NCBI GenBank assembly: GCA_964036045.1
Contig: OZ038381.1
Location: 128,905,708-128,969,707 of the forward strand
Direction of reading: 5' to 3'
Length of the DNA stretch: 64,000 nt
Source of the DNA: Eutreptiella sp. 'Long Island Sound 2002'
Lineage: Eukaryota > Euglenozoa > Euglenophyceae > Eutreptiales > Eutreptiaceae
Part shown: positions 21,886-33,445 of the stretch, one piece after another
How the letters are laid out: each line of letters begins with the position of its first letter
Position numbering within the stretch: position 1 is the stretch's first letter
Program-made: the position numbers and the translations under genes
The notes under the pieces: model-generated
What the model saw: the letters and a program-made list of their open reading frames with translations, nothing else
Told to the model about the DNA's origin: nothing
Databases searched by the model: none

Positions 21886-24800
21886 CCCCTCACGCATCTG
21901 CAGGGTCATTTCAAATGTGTGTAAATAATCTTTGGAACTGGTGCACAACTTAGTGTGCCCCAGGGCAACGGTCATTCCCCACAACAAGAGCAGGTCCTTG
22001 TACTGCAGGGCTCCATCTTGCTAGTATTGACGCTCCAGTTAAAGCCATGTAGAACAGGGTGGATAGCGCACCATTCAGGCAGACAACTGCACTGTGCTGC
22101 CTGGTTGATTTTTCCCAAGCACTTGTCACCTCAGAGCCCCAAGAAGATTAGAACCTTACCAATTAGCTGCAATGTGCCTGAAGGGTGGTGGCCAAGGAAA
22201 AAATGGCCATGAATGTGGGGGGGAATGGTTCAGAGGGAGGGGGAAGGGCACATCCAAAATGATGTCACGCCAGAAGGCAACCAATTCAACACTCCTGTTG
22301 AAACTCACAGCTGCTTCCAATACCCATAGGCAGGGCACCCTCCACAAAACTTATCGTCGCCCCCGCAAGAGTGGCGCTTGCAACTGGCGCGTAAACCCCT
22401 GCCTTCTGTGCAAGCCCCACATAGTAGAGCATTCACAACACCTCATCCAGTGACCTGAAACCAGTGAACCTCAATTCAACACAATCCCAACCTGCCAATG
22501 GACACCACCTGCACAGACTACCTGTCTGAAAGGGCCTCAGACTGGGCACCCTCACAATGTGTGTTACGAAATAATAGCGTCGTTTTCAAATGTATGATTG
22601 CATGTAGATGTTCTGCACGTCTTTGCCGCCGTGTGTTGACCTGTTGTGTCCACAAAATGCTATGTACTGTGCACATGCACCATATTACTCTGCATAGACT
22701 GCTGGATTTGACCACACTGATCGAGTACTCCCTCAAAGCCCTGAAGAAACTGTAGGAACACGAAATCATTTGTGTATGCTTGGGGGAACTAGGATTAGAA
22801 TCCCCAAAGCCACTCATATGGGACCGTACTCCACGACAGAATAAAAGGGTGCAGAAAGAGGGTTTGGTAGGCCAGACACAGAGACAACAGTGAATAATGC
22901 ACAACAAAATTGCACCCTCAGAATCGGAATGCGTTGAGAAACAGGCCTTGGCAAGCTGCATTGCAGACTGTTTGAATTCAGCGTATTTCATGTGGGTAAA
23001 CGAATGGAAATTGGCAATCAAATGAAATCATCCACAAAAACTTTTGTTCGTCACCAAAAATACCCTTTCTGAAAAAAAAACTGTAGCAATTCAATGAGGC
23101 CTGTCCTGGAGTCCCATTACAAGGTCTCCAGCAGGCTCTGAGAGTGTTCACTGACCAAAACGATTGAAATGGGATATGCACACTGCCGTTGCTGCTGAAA
23201 TGCGTAGCATGTGTGTTGTGTTGTTTTTTCCCCCGCTCAGCAAGAGGAGTCCAGACCGTGTGTTCACCCCTCATGCCTCATGTCTGTGGACCTCAAAACT
23301 AACTCTTTCAATCTCTAAAGCACTAAACACACACCAAATCTCATTCAGACCAGCAAGCAGACTACAACTGTGTGTGCCTCTGCAAATGTGAACAGGTGAC
23401 AACGAGGTGAGAACGATGCACAAAATGTCTCAGCATACGCAAAAAAAAATACGTAGCATGGGACCCAGAGGATAGTTGGGGCTTCCAGGGTCCCAGCAGT
23501 CAATGGACAAGACATCCTGATCACCAATGGAGGGTTCAGAAGACTGTAAGGTTCGATGCATGGGGGTCGGGGGTGTTTCAGTGCTGTTCTGGACCCCACA
23601 CCAGCCCGGGGGGGGGGGGGGGGTCAAAAAACATCGCTCGCATGTTTAGCATATTCCCCATTGATTTCTGAGCATTTGACTACGCAAAAATGGGGGGTCA
23701 AACGCTGTTGACCACTCATCATGAGTGAGAAAACAGGAAATTTTGGCAGACGCATAAAGGGACCTCCAAAGCACCCACTGAAATATTGTTGTCGGCCCCA
23801 CTGTTGAGACTGCTGGACCCCATTTCGGGGTACAGGAGGGATCCGTCCCCACTTAAACGCCCCTTGTGGTTCGATGGGTGGATCAAATCACAGATCATTA
23901 CCCTGCCCCCTGACCAGCCCCATCACCAATCCCAACTGCTGTATTTTATTTCCAATGTCTCTGACGATGGGAACCAAGAGAGCACATGCACAGGGAAAAC
24001 TATTGAAAACTGAAGGCATCATGCCCAACAGCACACTCAAATGCCAGTTCTCAGTATGGTTCCACCTAACATACCCACATCTCTCGAGAAGAAACCCGGC
24101 AAAAAACTGGAAACTGTGCATGACTGCACGTATGGACACTGTGGACTTCATCAGCCAGACGAACAATGTCCCCGAAACCCTTACAGGGCAGGGGGAGTGG
24201 GTAGAAGGCGGTCATGCAAATGCACAAGAAATCAACCAACAGCTTCGCATGGAAAAAGAGAAATGTACCGGGTTGTCCCTACTACAAAGCACATCACTCC
24301 ACTGTGCCAGCGGGCTATCACCAAACAAGCGACCACCAATGCAAAGAGTGTCGGGCAAATTGAAAACGAAAATTCCGAGTGGCGGTGGCCCACCTTCAGT
24401 TGCAATCATTCAATCTTTGGCGTTCCTTCACCTGCTTCGAGACCAGGTGTGGGCAGAAACGTTTTGCAAAAATGGAAGGAAGGAGAAAAATAAAAAGAAA
24501 GAGACAGAGAGACGGACAGACGAAAAGACAGGGAAACGTATATATAGGACCCGTCGAACGCATCAATGTCCGCGCACGCCCATGCACTAACTCAGGGAAC
24601 CCTTACCTGAGGCAGGCCAATCCCTCTTGTATGTGCTGCAAATCTCCTATGCCCGTTGTGGTGCACGTCACATTACAAGCCCTGTGCCCTGTGCCCGACA
24701 TAACAAGTCAGAAAAGGGTAAACGCTATGTCTGGGCAGGGAAAAGGGGTCCACGCTGAAATCAACTGTGCTTCAAAACTATAGAGCAAATCGGCAACCCT

Positions 24801-25113
24801 GTTTTTGTTGCCCAACACCACCCTCGTTTCGTCTCTTCACCAGCTGGCCCAGTTAACTGCTGTGGTGGGGCCTTTTCCGATACACCAAAATCAAAACTTC
24901 TAAAATGATGCCAATCCCTGGCACCAACACACAGCCCCACCACCTCCTCATAGTAAATGCAAACACAACATCATTCCATGGACGCAGCACCCAGGCCATT
25001 TTCCAGAAAATTCGGCCAACCCCTGCAACAGTGAGCCAGAAGGGTTTGTTTGAGGGGCCTACATCAATATCCCTTGGGCAGATTGCTTCGAAGAATCTTA
25101 AAATTGTGCCCAC
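21886..25113. other. No firm gene; two open frames of doubtful status
   Basis: Long frames at 23,874-24,590 and 24,041-24,493 on + overlap each other and show no clear domain, though the second has several Cys residues. A run of 16 or more G lies at 23,608-23,623. The region may be intronic to the minus-strand exons further right. Confidence 0.35.
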
Positions 25114-25245
25114 CTCCAGCCTGATCCTTGCTGATCGTCCTGGGTTGCTCCAACCACAAAATTAGAGGACCTGTTTCAGGATCATAGAACCGTGGATGTG
25201 GGTCACTGAGCCCTCCATTCTGGAAATGATACTTGCCTGGAAGGC
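25114..25245 (-). CDS. Candidate exon, unknown protein
   Basis: On the minus strand an acceptor (TGTGATCGCAG) opens a 132-nt segment that ends at GGAG|GTGGGC. The encoded peptide includes GKYHFQNGG, DPHPRFYDPETGP and LWLEQPRT. It has balanced composition and no stop. It could belong to the gene starting at 30,562 or to another gene. Family not recognised. Confidence 0.3.
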
Positions 25246-26400
25246 CTGCGATCACAGGGGGAAGGGTCTAAAACTCAAATTCAAAATATGGTGCCTTGTA
25301 ATTGTTACGTGCAAGCATTACCAACACAATCTGAAATCCAGTGTTGTTATTTATTCCACTTCTTCTTGGGCCACCGGCTGCTTTGTATTCCCAATATGAT
25401 CAAATTTATGAGGGGCTACTGTTTGCTGAGTAGCTTGGTTTGCTACCAGGAACAAAAAGATGAGGAGTAGTATATAAAACGACCACCACCAGCACATATG
25501 CATCGGCAAACACAACAACTTATATACAGTCAACTGGAGAGCACGTTGTGTGTCCCGTTCCACACCCCAAAGCCCTCACCAGGAGGATGCAGGCGGCCTG
25601 GCCGGCAAGCGACGCCAGACGACGGACCATTTCGCATTGCAGTACGCCCATTAACACCAAGCTCCAGGAGAGCTGCTGCCCCTTTTGCCACCCTGGAGGC
25701 AACTGCCTCAGTTTGCTGATGGGAGCAGGCATATGCTCAACCAATGGCGGAGAGAAAGCAAATCACTAACCAGACGCTTGAGCGTGCAACGCATCCCAAT
25801 TTAAATTCGAAATCACAAGCCACAAACAGAGGGTAGTGCAAAGCCAGTGGTGTTCATACCCCAAAAAAATCATGGCTGTTGCCAGTTTTCATAATTAGGC
25901 CACAAATGACTGGTGTGTTGGCCGGTTTTGGTTATTTTTCATTGTTTTACTGTGGATATGGGGAGGTGCACAGCCCTCGAGCATGCAGGGCCATGCTTCA
26001 AATGAGAAACGATTGAAGTTTCATGTGACAAAAGGGACATTGGCTGGCTTTGATGCATGGTGCCCTGAGACATTCTCTGTCCTAAGTAAAACACTGGGGG
26101 AATTCAACTTGAAAAACAAGGGAGCGGGGTGGCCCTTGGTTGTGAATCACAAACTCAAGCCTCGGGGCAGGAATGGGCAGCCAGCTCATCCCAGTGCCCA
26201 CGCTATTTCGTTCATGCTGAAATCTCAGCACCTTCAGCGTTTAATCCCAAAACCCCGATCACAGGGCACAGGGCACTGGGCAGACAATCCGATGATAAAA
26301 CCTTCGACCCGTTCCAACCCCCACAAAAAATATGCGGCTCACTTCGGCAGGCTGAGGAGCACTTCGCAACAGCAAAGAGGGAATACTCACTGCCCCTGGC
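25246..26400. other. No gene seen
   Basis: Spacer between candidate exons; probably intron or intergenic DNA. Confidence 0.4.
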
Positions 26401-26548
26401 TGGTTTCCTCCTTGTCGCCAGCTTCTTTCTCTGTGGCACTTGCCTTTGATTCTTGAGGAGCTCCGTTTGTGTCCTCAGCAGCCGTCTTTACGTCACTGGC
26501 AGGCTTTGTGTCTGCAGAACCCTCTGGTGCAGGAGCGTCGGTCTTTGC
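26401..26548 (-). CDS. Candidate exon, acidic Ala/Glu/Lys-rich
   Basis: Acceptor TTGCTGTGCACAG and donor CA|GTGAGT bound a 148-nt open segment rich in Ala, Glu, Lys and Asp (for example SKASATEKEAGDKEETSQG). Its composition resembles the K/E-rich exons at 28.6-29.7 kb on the same strand, so it may be a downstream exon of that gene. The phase cannot be checked because intervening exons are not resolved. Confidence 0.35.
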
Positions 26549-26949
26549 CTGTGCACAGCAAGGGGGCAATTGCATAAATGTATCCACTTACCACTGTCAT
26601 GGGAATCCATGGTAATTCATTCATGGCCCTGATGCGCATCACCCATTCATCATGTTGCAACTCCTCTATGACCTGCGTAAAAGCTAAGTAAGTATGCTGG
26701 TGGGTAGCTCTGGAGTTTTGGGAGAGGACATTGTATTGTCCCCAGACAGTGGGGAAATGTACCTCAGTAGGTGAGAGTGGGTCACTTGTCCCTCTGCCGA
26801 CAAAATGCTGCTGGTCCCGTGGCGTCCACTGCCGGTGACGGCAGCCTTCATTTTTCAGTCATTTTCAGACCGTGCAAATTTGGACGGTGCTCTCCAACCC
26901 TGATATGAGAATTCTATTGCCTTTGGCAGTGCACCTCGAAGAGAGCTGA

Positions 26950-27025
26950 CAGTCAGCCAATCAGTCAATTAGTCAGGCAAGCAGTCAGTCAGACAGTCAG
27001 TCGGGCCAGCAGGCAGGCAGACAGA
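26950..27025 (+). repeat. CAGT/CAGTCAG-like microsatellite
   Basis: Imperfect runs of CAGTCAGT, AGGCAGGCAGACAG and related 4-base words. Confidence 0.8.
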
Positions 27026-27059
27026 AACACACAGTTTGGGTTTTTTCAGTGGCAGACTC

Positions 27060-27190
27060 GGCTACAAGCAGCGGGTAGAGCAGCAGCTGTCAGAACAAAC
27101 AATGGTCGAATGGTAATGCCGACCACGGATATGTAGGTTGGTGGTTTGATTTCCGGTCGGCCGATCGCCGCCGGCGCCGGCCAACCTGCC
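27060..27190 (+). other. Possible tRNA-derived SINE head
   Basis: AGCAGCGGGTAGAGCAG resembles a pol III A box, and GGTTTGATTTCC ~65 bp later resembles a B box. No tRNA fold or 3' tail was established. Confidence 0.2.
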
Positions 27191-28195
27191 AGCTCTGCCC
27201 AATCTTACCCTTGTTCAAATCCTTCTGAGCACAAACTTTTGACCCCCCCCCCCAATCCCATAGAAAAAATCCATTGGGGGGTCGTATTATTGGGCAAAAT
27301 AATGATTTTACGAAGGGTTGGACATGAAATATCATGCCTTGGGGTATGCTACGCGAATGACCCCCCAAAAGGGGGGGGGGGTATACAATGCGCGTGCCTG
27401 CGCTTGATCTAACAACCTCTCTTCGAGGTGCTTTCAAAAGCAGCATGCCGTCCGAGGCCCGCCGCCCATTGGGCCATAAAGAGTATTAGGTGTCCCTCGT
27501 ACAACCCGCGTGCAGCACCATGTCTTTTGTAGGTTGAGGTCAGTTCCGGAGAGCAATGTGTGTGTTTGGGGGGTGCCATAAAGGCTGAATAAGAATGCTG
27601 GTTGGTTGGGGAAGGCGCATCAAATAGGTTGATGGGGCGGGATAGAAACCCAACGAATTGGAAGAATGAGATTGATAGAAAGACAAACAGAAACAAACAA
27701 AAATGCAGGAAACATGCAAATTGAGGCAATGCACTCCACAGTCTGACATGAGTGCATCTTTACTCTCCAAATCAGAGTAGGTTGAGGGAGGGGAGGGGAA
27801 AAGGTCTCCAGCCCACTTGGAAAAAAGAGGCCAAGGAAACAAGCGGCAATTGTGAGCAGTGGGACAAGCATCCCACTCCACTGCTAACCCCCCCCCCCAA
27901 CGTTTCTGGGCCCCCTCCTCAACTTCAATTCTCTCTCTCAATCCAACTAATTCCCCCCCCCCTTTGATCGGTGTGTGTAGGTGTGGGGAAGCGGGGGGAG
28001 GGGGGGGGGGGGGGGCACAAACAAGCACCCCAAATCCCTAGCTTCTGGCGCCAATTTCACGGCCCTCATTATTTTTTTCATTACAAGCAGGATTTCAATT
28101 TAAAATTCAAAATTTCACATTACATCGCTAACCTACCACCTTAAATGCAACTTGGTGGGTGGGAGTGGCGTGTCTGTCGCAATGCACGCACTTAC
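27191..28195. other. No gene seen; several C and G runs
   Basis: Poly-C or poly-G runs of ten or more occur near 27,243, 27,370, 27,890, 27,953 and 28,003. Probably intronic or intergenic. Confidence 0.5.
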
Positions 28196-28532
28196 CGCTT
28201 TTTTCCTTCGGCCTCTTGTTTCCCAGTCCAGTGCAATCCTTGGATGGATTGTTGCATAAGAACCTGCGGTGGCAATTTTTTGCCTTAGCACCGCTCCCTA
28301 GAAACTTGTTTTCGCAAATTACGTGGACGTAATGCCAACCTTTGAATGACACCCTCCAACATATCTCCAGCGAACAACGCCATTGCATGACTGGCAGAGC
28401 TGAACGATCATTTTGCAGCTGGAGCGAGCAGATGAAGGCACAAGAAGCCTCCACAGCCGGCCGCCATGAGATGGGAGCTTGAACGTGGAAGCCCTCAGAG
28501 GCGCAGGTGTCAAACGTACAGGCGAGAAGCAC
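28196..28532 (-). CDS. Candidate Cys-rich exon with perfect GTAAGT donor
   Basis: An open minus-strand segment ends at AGCG|GTAAGTGCG, a textbook 5' splice site. The peptide has many Cys (LLACTFDTCASEGF, WRCSLEICWRVSF, CHRRFLCNNPSKDC). Such spacing could bind zinc, but I recognise no family. Its 5' boundary does not join in phase to the exon ending at 28,622, so a further exon or another boundary is needed. Confidence 0.35.
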
Positions 28533-28621
28533 TTTGCTGCGGCAGAGTCACGCTGTGAGCCTTGGCTCAGAATGGACGCCCCGCCCCGTCCTGCCGACCG
28601 ACAAACACGCACATCATTCAC

Positions 28622-30562
28622 CTCTGCGCTCTCGGCTTTTGTTTGCTTGGCTTCCGTGGGTTCAGCTTCCAGCTTATCAGCCTCATTTTTCTCGGCTTCG
28701 GTCTTCTCACCTTCTGCTTGCACCCATTTCTTTCTCTTGTCCTTGCCCTCCTTGCCCTCCCCTTCCTCTGTCTTTCGCACGCGGAAGGGGGCTTCCAACT
28801 GCGACGAATGCAACAGCAATACCAAAAGGACAGCCCTGGGGGACTTGAAATTCCACAAACAACTGAGCCAACACATGGAAATGGGTTGCTGTGAGGCACA
28901 CCTCGACGAAAAATTCATCGGTCTTCGTTTTGAGGATGTGCACAAAGGCGCCAAGCTCCCCCTTCAGCCCCTTGCCCAATTTGAAGCTTCCTGGGGACGC
29001 AGAACGGGGAAATTCGAAGCGTGTGATGCAGGGTTGGAGCAGCGCATCGGAAAAGGCAGCAACGACTTGCTTCTGCACAACTGCCGCGGACAGCAATGAT
29101 ATTCCGTGACAGTGAATGCCCCCGCCCCATTTGCAATGAAATGTGCAGCCACAATTAGCCAGGCATTATTATTTGGACATCCCTGGCTACTGGTAGAGTC
29201 CCAGCCTTCTTTCAGCGGTGCCGCACTCTTGCTGGCAGCAACAAAGGTTGGGGTGGAGAACCTCCACGAGCGTATGCATCCAGGAGCACTGTGTACGCGG
29301 GCATTTTGTCCACTGCCGCCTTCAATTGTTCAGCTGGGACCGTTTTCTGATTTTCATTCCCTGGGGCCTTGAAGATTATGCGCATCCTCTCGCAAACAGT
29401 CTCCAGAGCAGCTTTAGCTTCTTCAGGGGTGACCTTCACCTTCTTCTTCTTCTCTTTCTTCTCCGTTTCCTTAGGCTTCTCCTTATCGGCCTCATTCTCC
29501 TCCTTCTTCCCCTTGCTCTTCTTGTCCTCTTTCTCCTTAGGCTTCTCCTTTGCCGCCTCGTTCTCCTCCTTTTTGTCCTTGCAATTATCCTTTTTGTCCT
29601 TCCCTTTGCCCTTGCCCTTGTCTTTCTCTGTAGCGGTTTCCTTTTGGCCCTCCTTTGCCTTCTCCTGTTGTTGCTTTTCCTTTTTGGCCTTTTTCGCTGC
29701 CTTCTTCTTCTCCGCTTTGGTGGAACTGGAAAGACAGAAAGTGGTGGGTGAGTGAAGAAGACCAAGGAGTGGAGAACAGCAAAACGGCTGTTTGACGAAA
29801 TGCTTATTTCATTGCTCAGCATAACACTGCTCACCGAAACAAAACATGCCCATTACGCTCGCACTCTACCTCTGCGAAACAGGAACGAGAAACTAAGACT
29901 TCACGATTTCGAGGGGGGAGGGGGGGGCGGAAGAGAGGGCACCTATTCTCGCTTGGTTCAGTTGCTGACTTTCCTTTGCTGTCCTTCTTGGAATCATTCT
30001 TCTTTGACTTTTTCTCTGGCTGAATACCTAAAGATTCTTCCAGTGCCTCCACATCCAAACATTCGTCCGAGGGCAGGGTGAGTGGCCGACCCCCAAGTTC
30101 CGTCTCAATTTGATTCGCATAGCATGCCTGTGTCATATCGGGTTGAGGTTGCAAAATGGGCACCGTGCCTGCTGCAACAACTGGCGCCGTCTTTGCAACT
30201 GCAAACTGTTGTGTAGGAAACCAAGCTTGCAGACTGCTTGCCTGCAGTTGCATTTGGAGACCTTGCTGCGCAATGGTTGCTTGCTGCGCGACAGGGAACG
30301 CAACTTGGTATGGATAAACGGAAGGTATTGCGTAGGCTGCTGGGAAGCTTTGCAAGGCTGGGTTAGCGATCTCAACAACTTGTGGTACTACTTGGACTGG
30401 GTTGCTCACCACAACAGGGGTCGAGGTTTCCCGCGGGGGGACAAACAAAGGGATAGGCGGCGTGCCCGACGAAGGCGCTGCACGTGGACGACCCTCAAAG
30501 TTCGGTTGCATGGCCCCACAAGATAGAACAGAGCTATCCACGAATGGGGTAATCACGGACAT
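28622..30562 (-). CDS. Four-exon gene model, Gln/Pro-rich then Lys/Glu-rich protein, unknown
   Basis: Exons 30,562-29,943, 29,725-29,262, 29,080-28,845 and 28,798-28,622 join with matching phases (2, 1, 0) at GT-AG sites, giving 499 codons; the last intron would be only 46 nt. The ATG at 30,562 opens the longest version. Residues 1-150 are rich in Pro, Val, Ala and Gln. Residues ~190-290 are a Lys/Glu run with repeated KEEN and KPKE words. A folded-looking segment follows (VTPEEAKAALETVCERMRII) and then exon 3 (AFSDALLQPCITRFEF). The fourth exon is again K/E-rich and ends at GAG|GTGAATG, so the gene continues. It suggests a nuclear or RNA-associated scaffold, but this is a guess from composition. 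Confidence 0.5.
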
Positions 30563-31744
30563 AGTTATGACAAAAAATAGTTGCCTCCTGTAAGCGACAA
30601 GTAATATGCCCTGGATTGCAGCAGAAAAACCCGGTCGAGCTGCTGAGTTGTCGTGGCTAGAGATGGGCTACGTTTCAGAAAACTTCCCGGGTCCTCCGTG
30701 CATAATTCTGTTCGCTGCTTTCGTGCCTGACTATGGCTGTGCTGGCGTGCTTGAACTTTGTGCCTGCTGTCCACAAGAAGCAACGCGCAACAATTCGTAT
30801 TCTTCATGGGTTCCCATGGTCCGTATTTGCTTGCTGATTCCAGCAAGGATTGCTCACTGCTATGGCCAGCTCAGGGTTGACAGCAAGCGGCTCGTGTCTG
30901 AAGTTTTGACTGAGCAGCCAGACAATAGAAAACACACTGAAAACCATGGAAACACACACTGCGAGATGAGCAGTGCAGGTTGACAATTTGTAGCGGCGAG
31001 TCTCGTTCAGCCAACACATGCACGGACAACCTGAGAGCTGCCGTTTGAAAAACAGAGTTGTGTAGCCGACTATTGTTGAAGGTTATTGCCGCATCAACAA
31101 GGATTGACCCGCAAATTGAAACAATCAGCAACGAGACGCTCGGTTCAGGCAGTACCCATTTGCAGCAAAAAGATATGCAACATTCTTTCCTCGTGAACAT
31201 TGCGTGCTTGCTTCCGAATTTAAAATAGCTGTAGCGGGCACATCACAAACCGCCTCTTGTTACTTCGAAAGCTATCTTGCAATTTTCCCACAAATTGGGG
31301 GGATGCTCGCAGACTCCAAATTGGTCAAGTCACAACACAAGTGGTGAATATGGAATACCGAGAAAGAACACAAGACATACGGACAGGACAGAACGGTAGG
31401 GGTGAAAGTACGATGCCACCCGGAGCATTCACCGGAGTACACCTTGAACTGACGCGCGTCGCGCAGAGTTTTGAGATTTTCTCGAAATTCTTTATCTTTT
31501 TTGCGTCTGTTTGCTAGGCGCACTATTTAGAATTTCGTCCACCCGCTAATTTCACACCTCAGATTTGTCGAACTTTCTTACCTTTGAGGGCACCATTTTG
31601 CCCCAAACCCACTAATTTGGAATGAGCTTTACTTAGACAAACTTGAATAACTTTGTGCTACTGTTTGCGTTCGACACAGTTACGTTGATGTGTTTTCAAC
31701 ATTCGAGAGAAAAGTGAGTGGTTTGAAAGCTAAATTGTTGGCCT
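30563..31744. other. Upstream region of the minus-strand gene; no gene seen
   Basis: Would hold the promoter of the gene starting at 30,562. No clear core element was identified. Frames here are short and overlap on both strands. Confidence 0.4.
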
Positions 31745-31748
31745 CTAG

Positions 31749-32509
31749 TGAAGCCGGTCCGTATGGACACTCCTCCCGGCTGTCGTTTGATAGTTTTTTT
31801 CTGTCATATAAAGCAGATAAAGGTGCGTCGCCTTCGCAGGCGACAAAGCGCAACAAGTTGCGCTGCACATTATGACAGCTCAGCACAGCTTATAAAGAGG
31901 CTTTATTTTTACGAATTTTGGGTTGCCATTTTTTTAATTATAAAGTTCTCCACCTTTGTATATTGCTGTGCTCGCAGGTGCTATCATGTGAGCTCCTGTG
32001 GAGGACCCTGCAAGGGTCGTAAGATTATTCGTAGCCGGCAAGGCCTTCGAAGATCCAGAGGACTGCCAAGAATGTGGGAACACGAGAATCAATGCTTGAG
32101 TTGCAGTATTTATCGTGTTCGGCGACGTGCAGGGCTTCATTGATTGCAAGGGCAAGTTTGGTATTTCGGAGGTAAATTTTATTATTATATTTTACTGTGG
32201 AGCAAATCTTTGGAGACGGAGATGAAAGCAAATCGCAGGATCATAGCGAGCGACAGCGGCAAGGTTGGTACTGATACAAGCCGAATTCAACCCAGGAGGT
32301 GCGACAACGGCAAACCGGCCGAACTCAACCCAGGAGGTGCGATAACGTCAAGAAAGGCAGTCAAACCGGCCGAGTCAACCCAGGATCGGCCAAGAACACA
32401 TCACCGTAACCAAAAGGGATCCACCGAAGACCAACCCCAGCAGTCAAAAGGGATCCGCCGAAAGGTCAATCAGCCAACCACAAGGGCCAGAGGGTCTGGC
32501 CCTGCTACA
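31749..32509 (+). repeat. Element D 5' LTR
   Basis: Contains a TATA-like CATATAAAG, then a region able to fold as a closing stem (31,801-31,807 with 31,872-31,878) around two hairpins (31,827-31,844 and 31,848-31,863). An AATAAA-type signal is not obvious. The 3' third repeats a CAACCCAGGAGGTGCGA motif. Confidence 0.92.
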
Positions 32510-32624
32510 GAATAATCTTATTTGGCTCTGCCCACCTTGCAGGGTGTTCAGTGGGAGCCTATGAGCGAAGCCGGAGCGTCAGCGTTGAAGGAGTAGCCGC
32601 GTCAGCGACGAGCGGAGAGATTTG

Positions 32625-33161
32625 ATGAGCGATCAAGACTCCCCGCGCTCCGACGATGAAGATCGAACACCGGTGTCACTGACAACTCACGATGAGTCAT
32701 TGGGATCGTGGACATCGTCATATCGGGCGTGGATGGAGTCGGAAGAAGCTGCAGAGTGTTTTGAAGCCGAAGACCGTTCCATACCCGCGTCCCAGGTATC
32801 GTGCAGTTCGTCGTACCGCGAGTGGATGAATTCAGCCGAGGGTTCAGAGTTTTTCCTGGGGGACTCTCCATTGGGACTCGAAGAACCGACGCCGGAGAAT
32901 TCCACGACCACGAACTCCGAGGACAGCGACACGTCAAATGGATCCCGAGAAGCCAAGATCTACGCAGAACGACGTGCCGTGTCCAGCTACCCTCATTATG
33001 CCGGAGGGATCAACACCAGAACGCAGGCTCTCGCAAGTGAGCCAATATCGGCAGCGTGGCGGGGTCACGCATCCTATACTGACGATGACGAAGACAGAGA
33101 CGACGAGTTTCCCTTCGTAATGGAAGTGCTGCAGGGCATGAACCGATTGTCGTTTCGATAG
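32625..33161 (+). CDS. Element D internal ORF, 178 codons, unknown
   Basis: The only substantial ORF of element D. It is Ser/Glu/Asp-rich and acidic. A motif occurs twice: SSYRAWMESEEAAECF near residue 30 and SSYREWMNSAEGSEFF near residue 65. The C-terminal part is again acidic (YTDDDEDRDDEFPFVMEVL). It has no Cys knuckle, protease motif or RT block, so it is not a normal gag-pol. The intact frame in a young element hints that the product, or at least its RNA, is useful to the element, for example in packaging. The start is the second codon after an in-frame TTG; ATG at 32,625 is preferred. Confidence 0.5.
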   Translation: MSDQDSPRSDDEDRTPVSLTTHDESLGSWTSSYRAWMESEEAAECFEAEDRSIPASQVSCSSSYREWMNSAEGSEFFLGDSPLGLEEPTPENSTTTNSEDSDTSNGSREAKIYAERRAVSSYPHYAGGINTRTQALASEPISAAWRGHASYTDDDEDRDDEFPFVMEVLQGMNRLSFR

Positions 33162-33433
33162 CGATCTTGGAAGCCGACATTTCTGCCATGAGTCGGCTAT
33201 GTATGTTTTTTGGTTTAATTTTATATTTAAATTGGGCCACCTTGTGCAAGAGCAACCTTTCTGTCACTGTGCATTCACCGCTCTGACTGTTTCGGTGTCG
33301 GGTCGGTTGTATGGACCACGCCACCCTGTTTGTTGTTTGTTTGCGACGTCGATCGGTCGCTTATATCTATTTTGTGTTTATTTGTTGCTTGTCAGTCAGA
33401 GCAAGTTGGGTCGGATGAACTGTGAGTTCATTC

Positions 33434-33445
33434 CCGGAAGGGGGG
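33434..33445 (+). other. Polypurine tract of element D
   Basis: GGAAGGGGGG immediately before the TG of the 3' LTR. Confidence 0.8.

Noticed and set aside
23160-24590. A host gene on + at 23.9-24.6 kb
   Set aside because: Two overlapping frames compete, neither has a recognisable domain, and no splice support was found.
29218-29755. Leu/Phe-rich + ORFs resembling membrane proteins
   Set aside because: They are the antisense of the K/E-rich exon 2, which has splice signals and phase agreement.
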